Source: Streptomyces sp. NBC_01803 (lineage in GTDB: Bacteria; Actinomycetota; Actinomycetes; Streptomycetales; Streptomycetaceae). From it: a stretch of DNA of 64,000 bases. Shown in pieces: positions 1-8,461 of the stretch. Every line of letters starts with the position of its first letter. The first letter of the stretch is position 1. A program made the translations under genes and the position numbers. A model generated the notes under the pieces. The model was not told the DNA's origin and made no database searches. It worked only from the letters and a program-made list of their open reading frames with translations. The DNA is taken from assembly GCF_035917415.1 (NCBI RefSeq), contig NZ_CP109073.1, forward strand, positions 2,639,501-2,703,500, in the 5' to 3' direction.

Positions 1-287
1 GCCTCGGCCGCCCCGCGATCGCGGACGAGGCGGAGGACGGCTTCGCGGTGGAGGTGAGCCCGGAGCAGGTCGACCAGGCCGACGGTGACGTCATCTTCTA
101 CACCTCCTACGGCGCCCCCGACGCCTCCGGCGAGGAGGCCGCGGTCGGCGGCCCCCTGTGGGACGACCTGACGGCGGTCCAAAACGACCGGGCGTTCCAC
201 GTGAACGACCAGCTCTGGTTCCTGGGCATCGGCTACACGGCGGCCGACCAGATCCTGGACGAGCTCCAAGGGCACCTGGCCCCGTGA
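1..287 (+). CDS. 3' end of a siderophore-type ABC transporter substrate-binding protein (5' end outside window)
   Basis: Partial gene whose frame enters at base 3 and runs about 94 codons to a TGA at 285-287. The visible part ends DGDVIFYTSYG ... LWFLGIGYTAADQILDEL, which resembles the C-terminal lobe of FecB/FhuD-type Fe(III)-siderophore binding proteins, with their late hydrophobic-aromatic segment and the 'xxxILDxL' end. Such proteins are extracytoplasmic lipoproteins that deliver ferric siderophores to a permease. The signal peptide and N-terminal lobe are not in the window, so the exact substrate cannot be judged. The following 190 bases up to the next gene are GC-rich with no gene. Confidence 0.7.
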   Translation, partial: LGRPAIADEAEDGFAVEVSPEQVDQADGDVIFYTSYGAPDASGEEAAVGGPLWDDLTAVQNDRAFHVNDQLWFLGIGYTAADQILDELQGHLAP

Positions 288-479
288 CCCCCGCGGCCCC
301 CGCGGCCCCCGCCCCGAACGCCCCCCATCGGGAGGGGACCCGGCCGGCTGGGAGATAGTGTCCACCGGGTGTGGGCGGCCGGATTCCGGCCGATGCCCGG
401 GGTGCTGGAACCGTACTGGCGGGGTCACCGTCCGTTTATCCGTGGGTAGTAGCAGTCCGGGACTCTCAAGGGGGCCGAT

Positions 480-2024
480 GTGACCGTTCCCGGTTTCGGC
501 AGTCCGATACCGCCGCCGCCCGTGGCCCCGCCGACGGTTGGCCTGCCGCGCGACCCGTGGATCGCGGTGATCGCCGCATTGCTCAACCTCAGTGGACTGG
601 GCGCGGGTTACGTCTATCTGCGGCGCTGGCGGCGGGCCATACCGAGCTGGGCCGTCACCGCGGCCCTGCTCTTCCTCGCGCTGCCCGTCGAGGCCGAGGG
701 CATCGCCGGCCTGTGGGCCGCGCTCTACGCGGGGTGGCTGGTGCTGAGCGCGCTGGACGGCTGGCGGCTGGCCCGGCGGGCGCCGGGGCCGGGGCGGTGG
801 CTGCCCCTCACCGCCGGGGTGCTGCTGTTGGCGCTTCCGGCCGGGGGCTTCGTGTTCTTCGACCGCGCCCAGGAGCAGGCGCTGGAGGACGACCTCCAGG
901 AACGGCTCGCCGCCGCCGACGTGTTGGTGGACCGGGCGGCCGGGGAGCCGTTCGAGTCGGCCGAGGAGTCGTACCGCTCCGCGCTCACCGAGTATCTGGC
1001 CGTGCGGGCCGAGTACCCCTCGACGGACGCGGCCGGTGACGTGCCGGACCGGGTGGACGACCTGTACGGGCGGGCCACCGGCGGCGGTTCGGCGGACGAC
1101 CCGTGTGCCGTGCTCGACCCGCTACGGTTCTTCCGGGGGTTGCCGGACGAGTTCGAGGACGCCGAGGCGGAGCGGCTGGCGGAGCGGGCGCGGGGGGAGC
1201 TGCCCGAGCCGCTGCACGGCTGCGGGCTGCTGCGCGCCGAACGGTCCGACGTGTCGGCGGCCAGGGCACCGCTGACCGAACTGCTCCAGGACCACGCCGA
1301 GTCGGAGTACGCCGCGGCGCTCCCCGACGAGCTGGGCGAGCGGCAGCGCGACGTGATCGAGGCCCTCGGCGGGGACGCGCCCTGCGAGGCGCTGGAGCGA
1401 CTGCGGTCCCTCAACCAGCTGTTCGGCGACCTCCCGGGCGCCGCGTTCGGCGAGATGGCCGCCGACGGCGCGGAGCCCGTGCCCGAGGGCCTGTACCAGT
1501 GCGGCACCACCAGCTTCCTCGCCGGCGACTTCGGCGGCGCCGGGGACGTGCTCACCGAGCTGGTGGACGACTACCCCGACCACGAACGGGTCGACCGGGC
1601 CGGGGACATCCTGATCGCGGCCGAGATCGCGGAAGAACTGCCCTCGGCGGGCGAGGAGTTGCCACCGACTTCCGGCTCGACGGGCGGTGCCGTGATCACC
1701 CTGGAGGTCTTCAACGACTCCCCGTACGAGCTGGAGCTGCTCTTCACCGGCCCGCGCACCGGCTCCGAGCGGGTGGCGGCGTGCGGCGACTGCTCCCTCT
1801 ACCCCGGCGACCCCGGGGACAGCGCCTGCTCGGAGAGCGGCGTCGACTACCCGAGCACGACCCTGGAACTCCCGGCCGGGGACTACTACTTCCTGCACCG
1901 TTCACCCGGCGAGGAGACCCGGCACCTGGCCGAGGCCGACTCGTTCGACCCCGACTACATCTACACCTACTGCTCCTACATCACCGAGGACGACCTGCTG
2001 CCGGGCGGCGGCACCGACGTCTAG
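480..2024 (+). CDS. Membrane-anchored protein of unknown function with TPR-like repeats
   Basis: 514 residues from a GTG at 480, chosen because AAGGGGG lies about 6 bases upstream. The N-terminus is proline-rich. Hydrophobic helices follow at about residues 28-46, 57-71, 78-92 and 109-126, so the rest is held at the membrane. The remainder (130-400) is acidic and alpha-helical, with repeated Cys-containing units such as DDPCAVLDPLRFF, GDAPCEALERLRSLNQLF and a 'LYQCG' motif. These look like degenerate TPR repeats of the kind that bind partners. The last 120 residues form a beta-rich domain with Cys pairs (CGDCSLYPG, ACSESG). No catalytic motif is seen. I do not recognise a named family; it stands alone as a monocistronic gene. 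Confidence 0.75.
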   Translation: MTVPGFGSPIPPPPVAPPTVGLPRDPWIAVIAALLNLSGLGAGYVYLRRWRRAIPSWAVTAALLFLALPVEAEGIAGLWAALYAGWLVLSALDGWRLARRAPGPGRWLPLTAGVLLLALPAGGFVFFDRAQEQALEDDLQERLAAADVLVDRAAGEPFESAEESYRSALTEYLAVRAEYPSTDAAGDVPDRVDDLYGRATGGGSADDPCAVLDPLRFFRGLPDEFEDAEAERLAERARGELPEPLHGCGLLRAERSDVSAARAPLTELLQDHAESEYAAALPDELGERQRDVIEALGGDAPCEALERLRSLNQLFGDLPGAAFGEMAADGAEPVPEGLYQCGTTSFLAGDFGGAGDVLTELVDDYPDHERVDRAGDILIAAEIAEELPSAGEELPPTSGSTGGAVITLEVFNDSPYELELLFTGPRTGSERVAACGDCSLYPGDPGDSACSESGVDYPSTTLELPAGDYYFLHRSPGEETRHLAEADSFDPDYIYTYCSYITEDDLLPGGGTDV

Positions 2025-2420
2025 GGCCCGTCTTCGAAGGGGGGCGTCCGACCGCCCACGGCGTCCGGCGCGTGCGATCGCAAGCCGCCGGACCGTCCTC
2101 GGGCGCATGGGGGTCCCCCGGACGGGGTCGGGGCCCAGGCCCAGAAGTCGCGCAGGACGTCGGCCGTGTCGTTGCCGTGGCCGCACTCATAGGCGAGGAC
2201 CCAGTTGGCGCCCGTGATCGGGGAGCCGTCGCCGCCGATGTCATCGATGGAGAACGGGAAGTCGTCCGGGATCTCCGCCTCTTCACAGGCGGCGGCGGTG
2301 GCGGCCAGGGTCGGTTCGATCGGGGTGCCGTCCTCGTTGACCACCCGGGCCGTCGCCAGGCCGTCGCGCGGCGCGTAGGACGGGTTGACGTACCAGAGGC
2401 CGTCGGGGCCGGCCCCGAGC
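2021..2420 (-). pseudogene. Remnant of a PstS-like phosphate-binding protein (C-terminal part only)
   Basis: On the minus strand one frame reads GPDGLWYVNPSYAPRDGL, then NEDGTPIEPTLAATAAA, then PDDFPFSIDDIGG and ITGANWVLAYECG. This is the order of the PstS C-terminal lobe (G-I-G-Y-V, S-Y-A, N..G.f..P, then P-I-x-G-x-x-W-V-L-x-Y). There is no N-terminal lobe, signal peptide or start codon upstream. After 'RDFWAWA' the frame leaves the family pattern and runs into arginine-rich noise. No pstC, pstA or pstB follows. I read it as a truncated, frame-damaged fragment. Its neighbour is a response regulator preceded by a PHO-box-like repeat, which fits a former phosphate locus. Confidence 0.65.
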
Positions 2421-2502
2421 GCACACCCGGGAAGAGACCGTGAGAGGGCCGGGCCGGACGCCGCCCGGCCCGGTGGTCGTCCACCGGGCCGGGTGGCTCT
2501 GA

Positions 2503-3297
2503 TCAGCTACTGGGCGGTACGAGACGGTAACCGACACCCCGCACGGTCTGGATGATCTCGGGGTGATGCGGGTCGTCACCGAGGCGCTCGCGAAGGCGGC
2601 GAATGTGAACGGTGATGGTGTTCGACCGCCGGGCGCCCTCACCCCACAGCTCGGCGCGGATGCGGTCGCGGGTGATGACCTTCTCCGCGTGCAGCATCAG
2701 GAGATGCAGGAGCTGAAACTCGCGCAGCGGCAGCCGGGCCGTGGACATCCCGTGCATCCGCACCTCGTACGTGCTGGGGTCCAGCGTCAGCGGGCCGCAG
2801 ACCAGCGGCTGGTCCCAGCCGCGCGCGCCCCGGTCGGCCAGGCTGAGCAACTGCGCGACCTCGCGCGGGCGGTAGGGGCGGGCGACGCAGGCGCTGGCGC
2901 CGGCGGCGAGCGCGGGCGCGACCTGGGCCGTGTCGTCGGGGCCCACGCCGAGCACCACCGGGATGGACAGCCGCCGCCGCACCAGCCGCAGCACGGTCGC
3001 GCCGTCGATCACCGGCAGGTCGGCGGAGACGAGCAGCACGTCGGGCTTGCGCAGCCCCGCCTCCAGCAGCGCGGTCGCCCCGTCCGCGCAGTGCACCACC
3101 GACACCTGATACTTGGCGAGCTGGGCGGACAGCCCCTGCCGGATCCGTTCGTCGGCGTCCGCGAGGAGCACGACGGGGTCGGAGCCGAGCGGTATCCGGG
3201 TCCGCGCCGGAACGACATGCTCGCCCGCCGGGTCATCCACCAGCTCGTCCGCGGCGGACGCACTTCTCGGTCGCGTGGTGCTCAACCAGGCGCCCAT
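2503..3297 (-). CDS. OmpR/PhoB-type response regulator with an atypical receiver domain
   Basis: 264 residues from ATG 3297, preceded by GAGGGAG at a good distance; an upstream in-frame GTG lacks such a site. Residues about 42-150 form a receiver fold and about 168-260 a winged helix ending TVRGVGYRLV, the OmpR/PhoB DNA-binding type. In the receiver the segment KPDVLLVSADLP carries Ser (about residue 91) where the phosphorylated Asp should be. The usual Lys before Pro is Arg (ARPY, about 140). It is therefore likely phosphorylation-independent. No histidine kinase lies beside it. It faces the pstS remnant and has a PHO-like repeat in its upstream region, so a role in phosphate-linked control is possible but inferred. 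Confidence 0.88.
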   Translation of the reverse strand: MGAWLSTTRPRSASAADELVDDPAGEHVVPARTRIPLGSDPVVLLADADERIRQGLSAQLAKYQVSVVHCADGATALLEAGLRKPDVLLVSADLPVIDGATVLRLVRRRLSIPVVLGVGPDDTAQVAPALAAGASACVARPYRPREVAQLLSLADRGARGWDQPLVCGPLTLDPSTYEVRMHGMSTARLPLREFQLLHLLMLHAEKVITRDRIRAELWGEGARRSNTITVHIRRLRERLGDDPHHPEIIQTVRGVGYRLVPPSS

Positions 3298-3424
3298 GGC
3301 GCTCTCCCTCGCTGTCGGTCGCGGCAGTAAGGCCAGTTGCCAAGGTGCGGCTCCCGGGGCGTGGTGTCGGGGTCCGTCAAGGACGTTCACCATGTAACGA
3401 GCCTCGGGTAGCGGGTTGTACGGC

Positions 3425-3446
3425 CTTCGGTGAACCCGCGATGAAC
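3425..3446 (-). promoter_or_regulatory. PHO-box-like tandem repeat upstream of the response regulator
   Basis: Read on the minus strand, two adjacent 11-base units GTTCATCGCGG and GTTCACCGAAG share the GTTCA(C/T)C core of the Streptomyces PhoP direct repeats. A third GTTCACC lies on the plus strand at 3385-3391. The site is about 130 bases upstream of the regulator start. The rest of the 363-base divergent gap (3298-3660) holds a long G/C hairpin near 3488-3521 and no gene. Confidence 0.45.
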
Positions 3447-3660
3447 AACGGCGTTCCCCCCGGTGCCAGGGCCCGATCGGCCTTGCCCGCCCCCCTGCGC
3501 GCGGGGGGTGGGCGGGTGAAGGAAGCCTGACCGGGCGGGTGTTCGGGCGGCGGCGGGGCGGGCGGACGGCACGGTCCGGGTGACGCCGTGGTCAGCGGGG
3601 GCGGGAGGGCCGTAGCATCGTGCATCGGGTTCCGGACCGGTGGACGCAGGGGCAGTTGGT

Positions 3661-4656
3661 GTGGGCATCGAAGGTGAAAAGCTCGTATTCGACTATCTGA
3701 GCCGTGTCGGCGATCTCGCCCACGGCACGAGCATGTCGGCGGCTCAGCGGGCGACGCTCGTGAACCGGCTGCGCGACGAGATCGGCAAGCAGCGGGCCGC
3801 CGCCGGCGGTGCCGAGAGTCAGGCCGCCGTGCGGCGCATCCTCGGGCGGATGGGACGGCCGGAGGACCTGGTGGCCGAGGCCGTCTCCGACCCCCCCGCC
3901 CCCGGTCGGTCCGCCCCCGGTCCGTCCGCGCCCGTGCCGGGGCCGCGCGCGCCCGTGGGGTCGCCCGGCCCGGGCCGGGCCGGGGCGTCGGCCGCGCCCG
4001 GCACGCCGTTGGAGACGCCGTTCGAGACGCCGGCCGGCGGACCGTTCGGAGGGGACTCCGGCTGGCTCGGGCGACCGGACGGATTCTGGCCGGATGGACC
4101 GATCGGCGCCTTCCGGGGCGGCATCGAGAACCCCGACGTGCTCCGCCCGAGGCCCGAGCCCGAGCCGGAGAAGGAGCGGGAGCGGGAGGAAGGGGGGCCG
4201 GAGCAGGAGGCCGGGGAGGCGTCCGGTGCCGGACCCGGGCCGATCGTCGGGAAGGGGCCGTCCCCCGCGCGGCGGCTGGCCGGCGCGGCGCTGCGCGGCA
4301 GGCGCGTCGGCGGGCCGGTCGAGCTGCTCGGCGTCGCGCTGCTGCTGGCGGGCACGGTGGTGGGCTCGGTCGTGGTGCTCGGCCTCGGCTGGGCGGCGGC
4401 GTACTGGTCGCCACGGCTCAGCCGCCGCGAGGCGCGATGGGCGACGCTGGGCATGCCCGCGCTGATCGCCGGCGGCTACGCGGCCTGGCTCGCCGGCCGG
4501 ACGGGCGGGTACTGGGGCGCCACGCTGGCGGACGGACAGGCCCAAGAGCTGTTCGCCGACCACTTCCCCTGGCTGCTGCGCGGCGCGGCCGTCGCCAGCG
4601 CGTCGTTCCTCTTCTACCGCGCCCGGCGTCACCGCCCGCCGGCCGACGCTTCCTGA
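3661..4656 (+). CDS. HAAS-domain integral membrane protein
   Basis: 331 residues from GTG 3661, chosen for AGGGGC seven bases upstream. Residues about 1-75 carry a helical N-terminal region with a pattern like the HAAS (DUF1700-like) signalling module: LVNRLRDEIGKQ ... AVRRILGRMGRPEDLVAEAV. A long Pro/Gly/Glu linker (about 80-200) follows. The C-terminal third has four hydrophobic segments, beginning GPVELLGVALLLAGTVVG. HAAS proteins are usually membrane partners in regulatory systems, but no PadR-type regulator is adjacent. The 3' end overlaps the convergent DUF397 gene by 28 bases. The function is otherwise unknown. Confidence 0.75.
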   Translation: MGIEGEKLVFDYLSRVGDLAHGTSMSAAQRATLVNRLRDEIGKQRAAAGGAESQAAVRRILGRMGRPEDLVAEAVSDPPAPGRSAPGPSAPVPGPRAPVGSPGPGRAGASAAPGTPLETPFETPAGGPFGGDSGWLGRPDGFWPDGPIGAFRGGIENPDVLRPRPEPEPEKEREREEGGPEQEAGEASGAGPGPIVGKGPSPARRLAGAALRGRRVGGPVELLGVALLLAGTVVGSVVVLGLGWAAAYWSPRLSRREARWATLGMPALIAGGYAAWLAGRTGGYWGATLADGQAQELFADHFPWLLRGAAVASASFLFYRARRHRPPADAS

Positions 4657-4862
4657 CGTGCGCTCAGGCCGTCGAACCGTCCGCCCTTCACCCCGCCGAG
4701 CAGCGCGGCCAGCCGGGCCGCGCTGGTCATGACGACGGACCGGGGCGCGTCGCTCTCCCTCAACAGCAGCCCGGCGTCATGCTGGGCCAGCTCCACACAG
4801 GTGCCCTCCGCGCCGCTGGAGAAGGAGGAGCGCTGCCACCGGGTCGGAACAGAGGTCATCAT
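4629..4862 (-). CDS. DUF397 family small protein
   Basis: 77 residues. The core WQRSSFSSGAEGTCVELA ... LLLRES ... SAARLAALLGGVKGG matches DUF397, small proteins encoded next to BldB/AbaA-like XRE regulators in Streptomyces. Two ATGs in tandem (4862 and 4859) follow a GAGGGG ribosome site; the second has the better spacing. It lies 77 bases downstream of the XRE gene on the same strand, which is the usual regulator/DUF397 operon and implies a regulator-ligand partnership (known for the family, inferred here). Confidence 0.85.
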   Translation of the reverse strand: MMTSVPTRWQRSSFSSGAEGTCVELAQHDAGLLLRESDAPRSVVMTSAARLAALLGGVKGGRFDGLSARQEASAGGR

Positions 4863-4939
4863 CGCCCCTCAGCATTCGCGTGGATCGCGTGGATCTCACG
4901 GGTCTCACCGGCTCCATGGGACTCACCGCTCTCCCGTGC

Positions 4940-5794
4940 TCACAGTTCGCGCGCGATGTGGTGGATGAGCTGCCGGGACTCCTCCGGGTTCAGTGTCACC
5001 TTGCCGGCGCGGTCGAAGAACATCCGGTATCCCGCCAGTTCGGCGTCCGTGTCGAGGAAGCCGCCGCCCCGGGGCGTGTCGACCTGCACGGTGTCGAGCT
5101 GCGGCACCGGCCCGGCCGCGTAGGTGACGGGCTGGGTGGCCTCGAAGAAGTCCTCATTGGTGAACGGGATGACCCGCACGGTCACATGGGGTCGCTCACT
5201 GAGCGCCATCAGGTGTTCGAGCTGCGCCCGGACGACCTTCCGGCCGCCGAAGCGCATGCGCAGCGCGGCCTCGTGGATGAAGGCGTCGAGCGGCGGCGGT
5301 GCCTCCCGCTCCAGGACGATCTTCCGCCGCATCCGCAGCTCGGTGCGGGCCTCGGCCTCCTCCGACGGCAGCTCCGGGAAGACGCCCCGGAACAGCGCCC
5401 GCGCGTAGTCCTCGGTCTGGAACAGGCCGGGAACGGACACGGTATGCACGAACTGCATCGATACCGCGTGGTACTCCATTTCCGCGACATCGAGAAATCC
5501 GGGAGCAAGGATGCCACGGTATTCATCCCACCAGAACTGCCCCCGGTGCTCCCGGGCCATGGCGCAGAGGGTGTTCAGGAGGGCCTGGTCGGAGCAGGAA
5601 TAGAAGGTGGCCAGCTTCCGGATGCGCTCCTCACTGACGCCGATCCGCCCCGACTCTATGTGGCTGATCTTCCCCTGGTCGGTGCCGAGCATGCCCGCGG
5701 CCTCCCTGGCCGTTCTGCCCGCCCGCTCGCGCAGTTTGCGCAACTCCGCGCCCAGCCGCGCCTGGCGGGCGGTCGGATTCTCCCTCGGCGGCAT
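4940..5794 (-). CDS. XRE-family (helix-turn-helix plus DUF5753) transcriptional regulator
   Basis: 284 residues from ATG 5794, with AAGGAC upstream. The frame is open far upstream, but only this start gives a proper N-terminus. Residues about 9-70 are an XRE HTH (ARQARLGAELRKLRERAG ... MLGTDQGKISHIESGR). The remainder has the DUF5753 layout: VPGLFQTEDYARAL, then RRKIVLERE, then LRMRFGGRKVVRAQLEHL and IPFTNEDFFEATQP. This class controls development and antibiotic genes in streptomycetes and normally pairs with a DUF397 protein, as it does here. It reads away from the following helicase-associated gene. Confidence 0.93.
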   Translation of the reverse strand: MPPRENPTARQARLGAELRKLRERAGRTAREAAGMLGTDQGKISHIESGRIGVSEERIRKLATFYSCSDQALLNTLCAMAREHRGQFWWDEYRGILAPGFLDVAEMEYHAVSMQFVHTVSVPGLFQTEDYARALFRGVFPELPSEEAEARTELRMRRKIVLEREAPPPLDAFIHEAALRMRFGGRKVVRAQLEHLMALSERPHVTVRVIPFTNEDFFEATQPVTYAAGPVPQLDTVQVDTPRGGGFLDTDAELAGYRMFFDRAGKVTLNPEESRQLIHHIAREL

Positions 5795-5995
5795 CGTCTG
5801 TTCTGTCCTTCCGTCGGCTGGTCCCCGAGTCTGCCGCCCCCTCACCCCCCGAGTCCACTCGCCTACGCTTCCCCCTTTGCACAGTTGCCCCGGTGCAATA
5901 ATGCCCCCCATGTCACGGGGGCGTAGAGCGCTGTTCAGCGGCATGTTCTGTTCATCCGGTGCGTACGGGACCTGGGTACCGCTACCGTTGGTCGG

Positions 5996-8380
5996 ATGAC
6001 CAGCACCGGCCCCCGCACCCTCGCCGACGAGCTGCGCTCGCGCTCCGACGCCGAGCTGGCCGGACTGCTGCGCGCCAGGGCGGACCTGCTCTCGCCGCTG
6101 CCCGGCGACCTGTCCCAGCTCGCGACCCGCGCCGGGACCCGGGCGTCGGTGACACGCGCGCTGGAACGGCTCGACACGTTCACCCTCCAGACCGCCGAGG
6201 CGCTGGCCGTCGCGCCGCACCCGTGCCCGTATCCCGCGCTCGCCGCCCTGCTGCCCGGCGGCGCCGAGCGGCTGCCGCACGCGCTGGCCACGCTGCGCGC
6301 CCGCGCCCTGCTGTGGGGCAGGCCGGAGGCGCTGCGGCTGGTGCGCACCGCGCAGGAGCTGCTCGCGCCCACCGCCGCCAGACCCAGCGGGACCGGCCTC
6401 GGCCCCACCCTCGCGGAGGCGGCGGCGGGCATCTCGCCCAGCCGGATGCAGGAGCTGCTGGTCAACGCCGGACTGCCGCCGAGCCACGACCCGGTCAGCG
6501 CGCTGTCGGCGCTCGCCGGGCTGTTCACCGACCGGACCCGGCTGGGCGCGCTGCTGGAGGACGCCGGACCCCAGGCCCGCGCCGTCCTGGACCGCCTGGC
6601 CTGGGGCCCGCCCTACGGCGAGGTCTCCCACCGCCCCGGACCGCACGTGCGCCTGCTCCTCGACCGCGGCCTGCTGATGCCCGCCGCCCCCGGCACCGTC
6701 GTCCTGCCCCGCGAGGTCGCGCTGCACCTGCGCGGCGGCCACGCCCACCGCGAGCTGCGGCCCCACCCGCCGTGGCCGGCCCTGCGCGCCCAGCTCCCGC
6801 CGCCGGCCGTCGACGCCGCGGCGGGCGGCGCGGCCTACTCGGCGCTGACGGTCGTCGAGGAGCTGCTGACCTCGTGGGAAACGGAGGCGCCGTCCGTCAT
6901 GCGCACCGGCGGGCTGGCCGTGCGCGACCTCAAGCGCCTGGCCGTGACCCTGGACATGCCCGAGCCGGAGGCCGCGTTCTGGGTGGAGCTCACCTACGCG
7001 GCCGGGCTGCTGGCCGCCGACGGCGAGGTGGACGAGCGGTACGCGCCGACCCCCGCGTACGACGCCTGGCTGGAGCTGTCGCCCGCGGCGCGGTGGACGC
7101 GGCTGGCGACCGCCTGGCTGACCGCGACCCGCGTCCCGGGCCTGGTCGGCACCCGTGACAGCAAGGGCCGGCTGCTGGCGGCGCTCGGCCCCGGGCTCGA
7201 CCGCGGACCGACCGTCGAGGTGCGCCGCCATGTGCTCGACCTGCTCGCCTCCCTGCCCGAGGGCGGCGCCCCACGCCCCGGGGACGTGCAGGAGCGCGTC
7301 CGCTGGGAGCTGCCGCGCCGGCTGCCGGAGGACTCGCGGACGCTGCTGTGCGGGGCCGTGGTGGCCGAGGCCGAGTACCTGGGCGTCACCGGACGCGGCG
7401 CGCTGGCGTCGTTCGTCCGCCCGCTGCTGGACACCGCGCCCGGGGAGGAGGACGCGGCCGAGCGGCTCGCCCCGCTCCTGCCGGAGGCCGTGGACCACAT
7501 CCTGGTCCAGGCCGATCTGACCGCGATCGCCCCCGGGCCGCTGTGCCGGGAGCTGCGCCAGGCGATGGCGGTGGCCGCCGACGTGGAGTCCCGGGGCGGC
7601 GCGACGGTCTACCGGTTCACGCCCGGCTCGGTGCGCCGCGCGCTGGACGCCGGATGGACGTCCGACGACCTGCACACGTTCCTCGCCGACCACTCCCGCA
7701 CCCCCGTGCCGCAACCCCTGACGTATCTCGTGGACGACATGGCGCGACGGCACGGGCGGCTGCGCGTCGGGGCCGCGTCGAGCTATGTGCGCTGCGACGA
7801 CGAGGCGCTGCTGACCCAGCTCCTCGCGGACCGCCGCGCCGAGCCGCTGCGGCTGCGCCGCCTCGCGCCGACCGTCGCGATCTCCGCCTCCCGGCCCGAC
7901 ATCCTGCTGGAACGGCTGCGCGAGATCGGCTTCGCCCCGGCCGCCGAGTCGGTCGAGGGCACCGTGCTGTCACTGCGCCCGCGGACCCGCCGCACGCCGC
8001 CGCGCACCGCCCCCGAGCCGGCCCCGGACAGCCCACCGCCGGCCGACGACACGCTGCTGACCGCCGCCGTGCGGGCGATCCGGGCCGGCGACCACGCGCG
8101 GGGCGAGGCCCCCCGCCCGTCGGGAGGACGGGTGCCGGAGCCCACCGGCCCACCGCCCCGCACGCCCCCGGAGGAGACCCTGACCACCCTCCGCGCGGCG
8201 GCGGGCGACGGCGCGCTGGTGTGGATCGGCTACGTCGGCGCGGACGGGGTGGCCACGCAGCGCGTGCTGTCCCCCGTTCGGGTGGAAGCCGGCTTCGTCA
8301 CGGCGTTCGACCACACGGCGGACGAGATCCGCACGTACCCCCTGCACCGGATCACGGGCGGCATCACGCTCCGGGAGTAG
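5996..8380 (+). CDS. Helicase-associated (XPB/Ssl2-like) domain protein with a WYL-like C-terminus
   Basis: 794 residues from ATG 5996. The N-terminal 300 residues are winged-helix-like repeats (LADELRSRSDAELAGLLRAR; TLADELRSR start). The middle contains a region resembling the 'helicase conserved C-terminal, XPB/Ssl2-like' module, including YRFTPGSVRRALDAGW and HTFLADHSRTPVPQPLTYLV. There is no Walker A or DExH motif, so it is not itself an ATPase. The last 70 residues (LRAAAGDGALVWIGYVG ... VLSPVRVEAGFVTAFDH) look like a WYL-type ligand or nucleic-acid sensing domain. A true XPB helicase is encoded 2 kb downstream and shares the HTxxxxHSR(Y/T)PVPQ segment, so the two may act together in DNA repair; this is inference. 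Confidence 0.88.
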   Translation: MTSTGPRTLADELRSRSDAELAGLLRARADLLSPLPGDLSQLATRAGTRASVTRALERLDTFTLQTAEALAVAPHPCPYPALAALLPGGAERLPHALATLRARALLWGRPEALRLVRTAQELLAPTAARPSGTGLGPTLAEAAAGISPSRMQELLVNAGLPPSHDPVSALSALAGLFTDRTRLGALLEDAGPQARAVLDRLAWGPPYGEVSHRPGPHVRLLLDRGLLMPAAPGTVVLPREVALHLRGGHAHRELRPHPPWPALRAQLPPPAVDAAAGGAAYSALTVVEELLTSWETEAPSVMRTGGLAVRDLKRLAVTLDMPEPEAAFWVELTYAAGLLAADGEVDERYAPTPAYDAWLELSPAARWTRLATAWLTATRVPGLVGTRDSKGRLLAALGPGLDRGPTVEVRRHVLDLLASLPEGGAPRPGDVQERVRWELPRRLPEDSRTLLCGAVVAEAEYLGVTGRGALASFVRPLLDTAPGEEDAAERLAPLLPEAVDHILVQADLTAIAPGPLCRELRQAMAVAADVESRGGATVYRFTPGSVRRALDAGWTSDDLHTFLADHSRTPVPQPLTYLVDDMARRHGRLRVGAASSYVRCDDEALLTQLLADRRAEPLRLRRLAPTVAISASRPDILLERLREIGFAPAAESVEGTVLSLRPRTRRTPPRTAPEPAPDSPPPADDTLLTAAVRAIRAGDHARGEAPRPSGGRVPEPTGPPPRTPPEETLTTLRAAAGDGALVWIGYVGADGVATQRVLSPVRVEAGFVTAFDHTADEIRTYPLHRITGGITLRE

Positions 8381-8461
8381 GGGCCGCCGGGTCCCGGGCA
8401 TGTGTCATGAGCACTCCGGGTAGATCCGTCTCGCCCCTTGGATCTACGCGGGAGGACCCCC

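Noticed and set aside
4940..7753. A 937-codon open frame on the minus strand running upstream of the XRE regulator.
   Set aside because: Only the part from 5794 down has a recognisable protein. The upstream part is antisense to the helicase-associated gene and lacks any domain, as expected for open frames in very GC-rich DNA.
8381..8461. Cyclic di-AMP riboswitch in front of the M23 gene.
   Set aside because: The gap is only about 80 bases, too short for that riboswitch class, and its conserved blocks are not seen.
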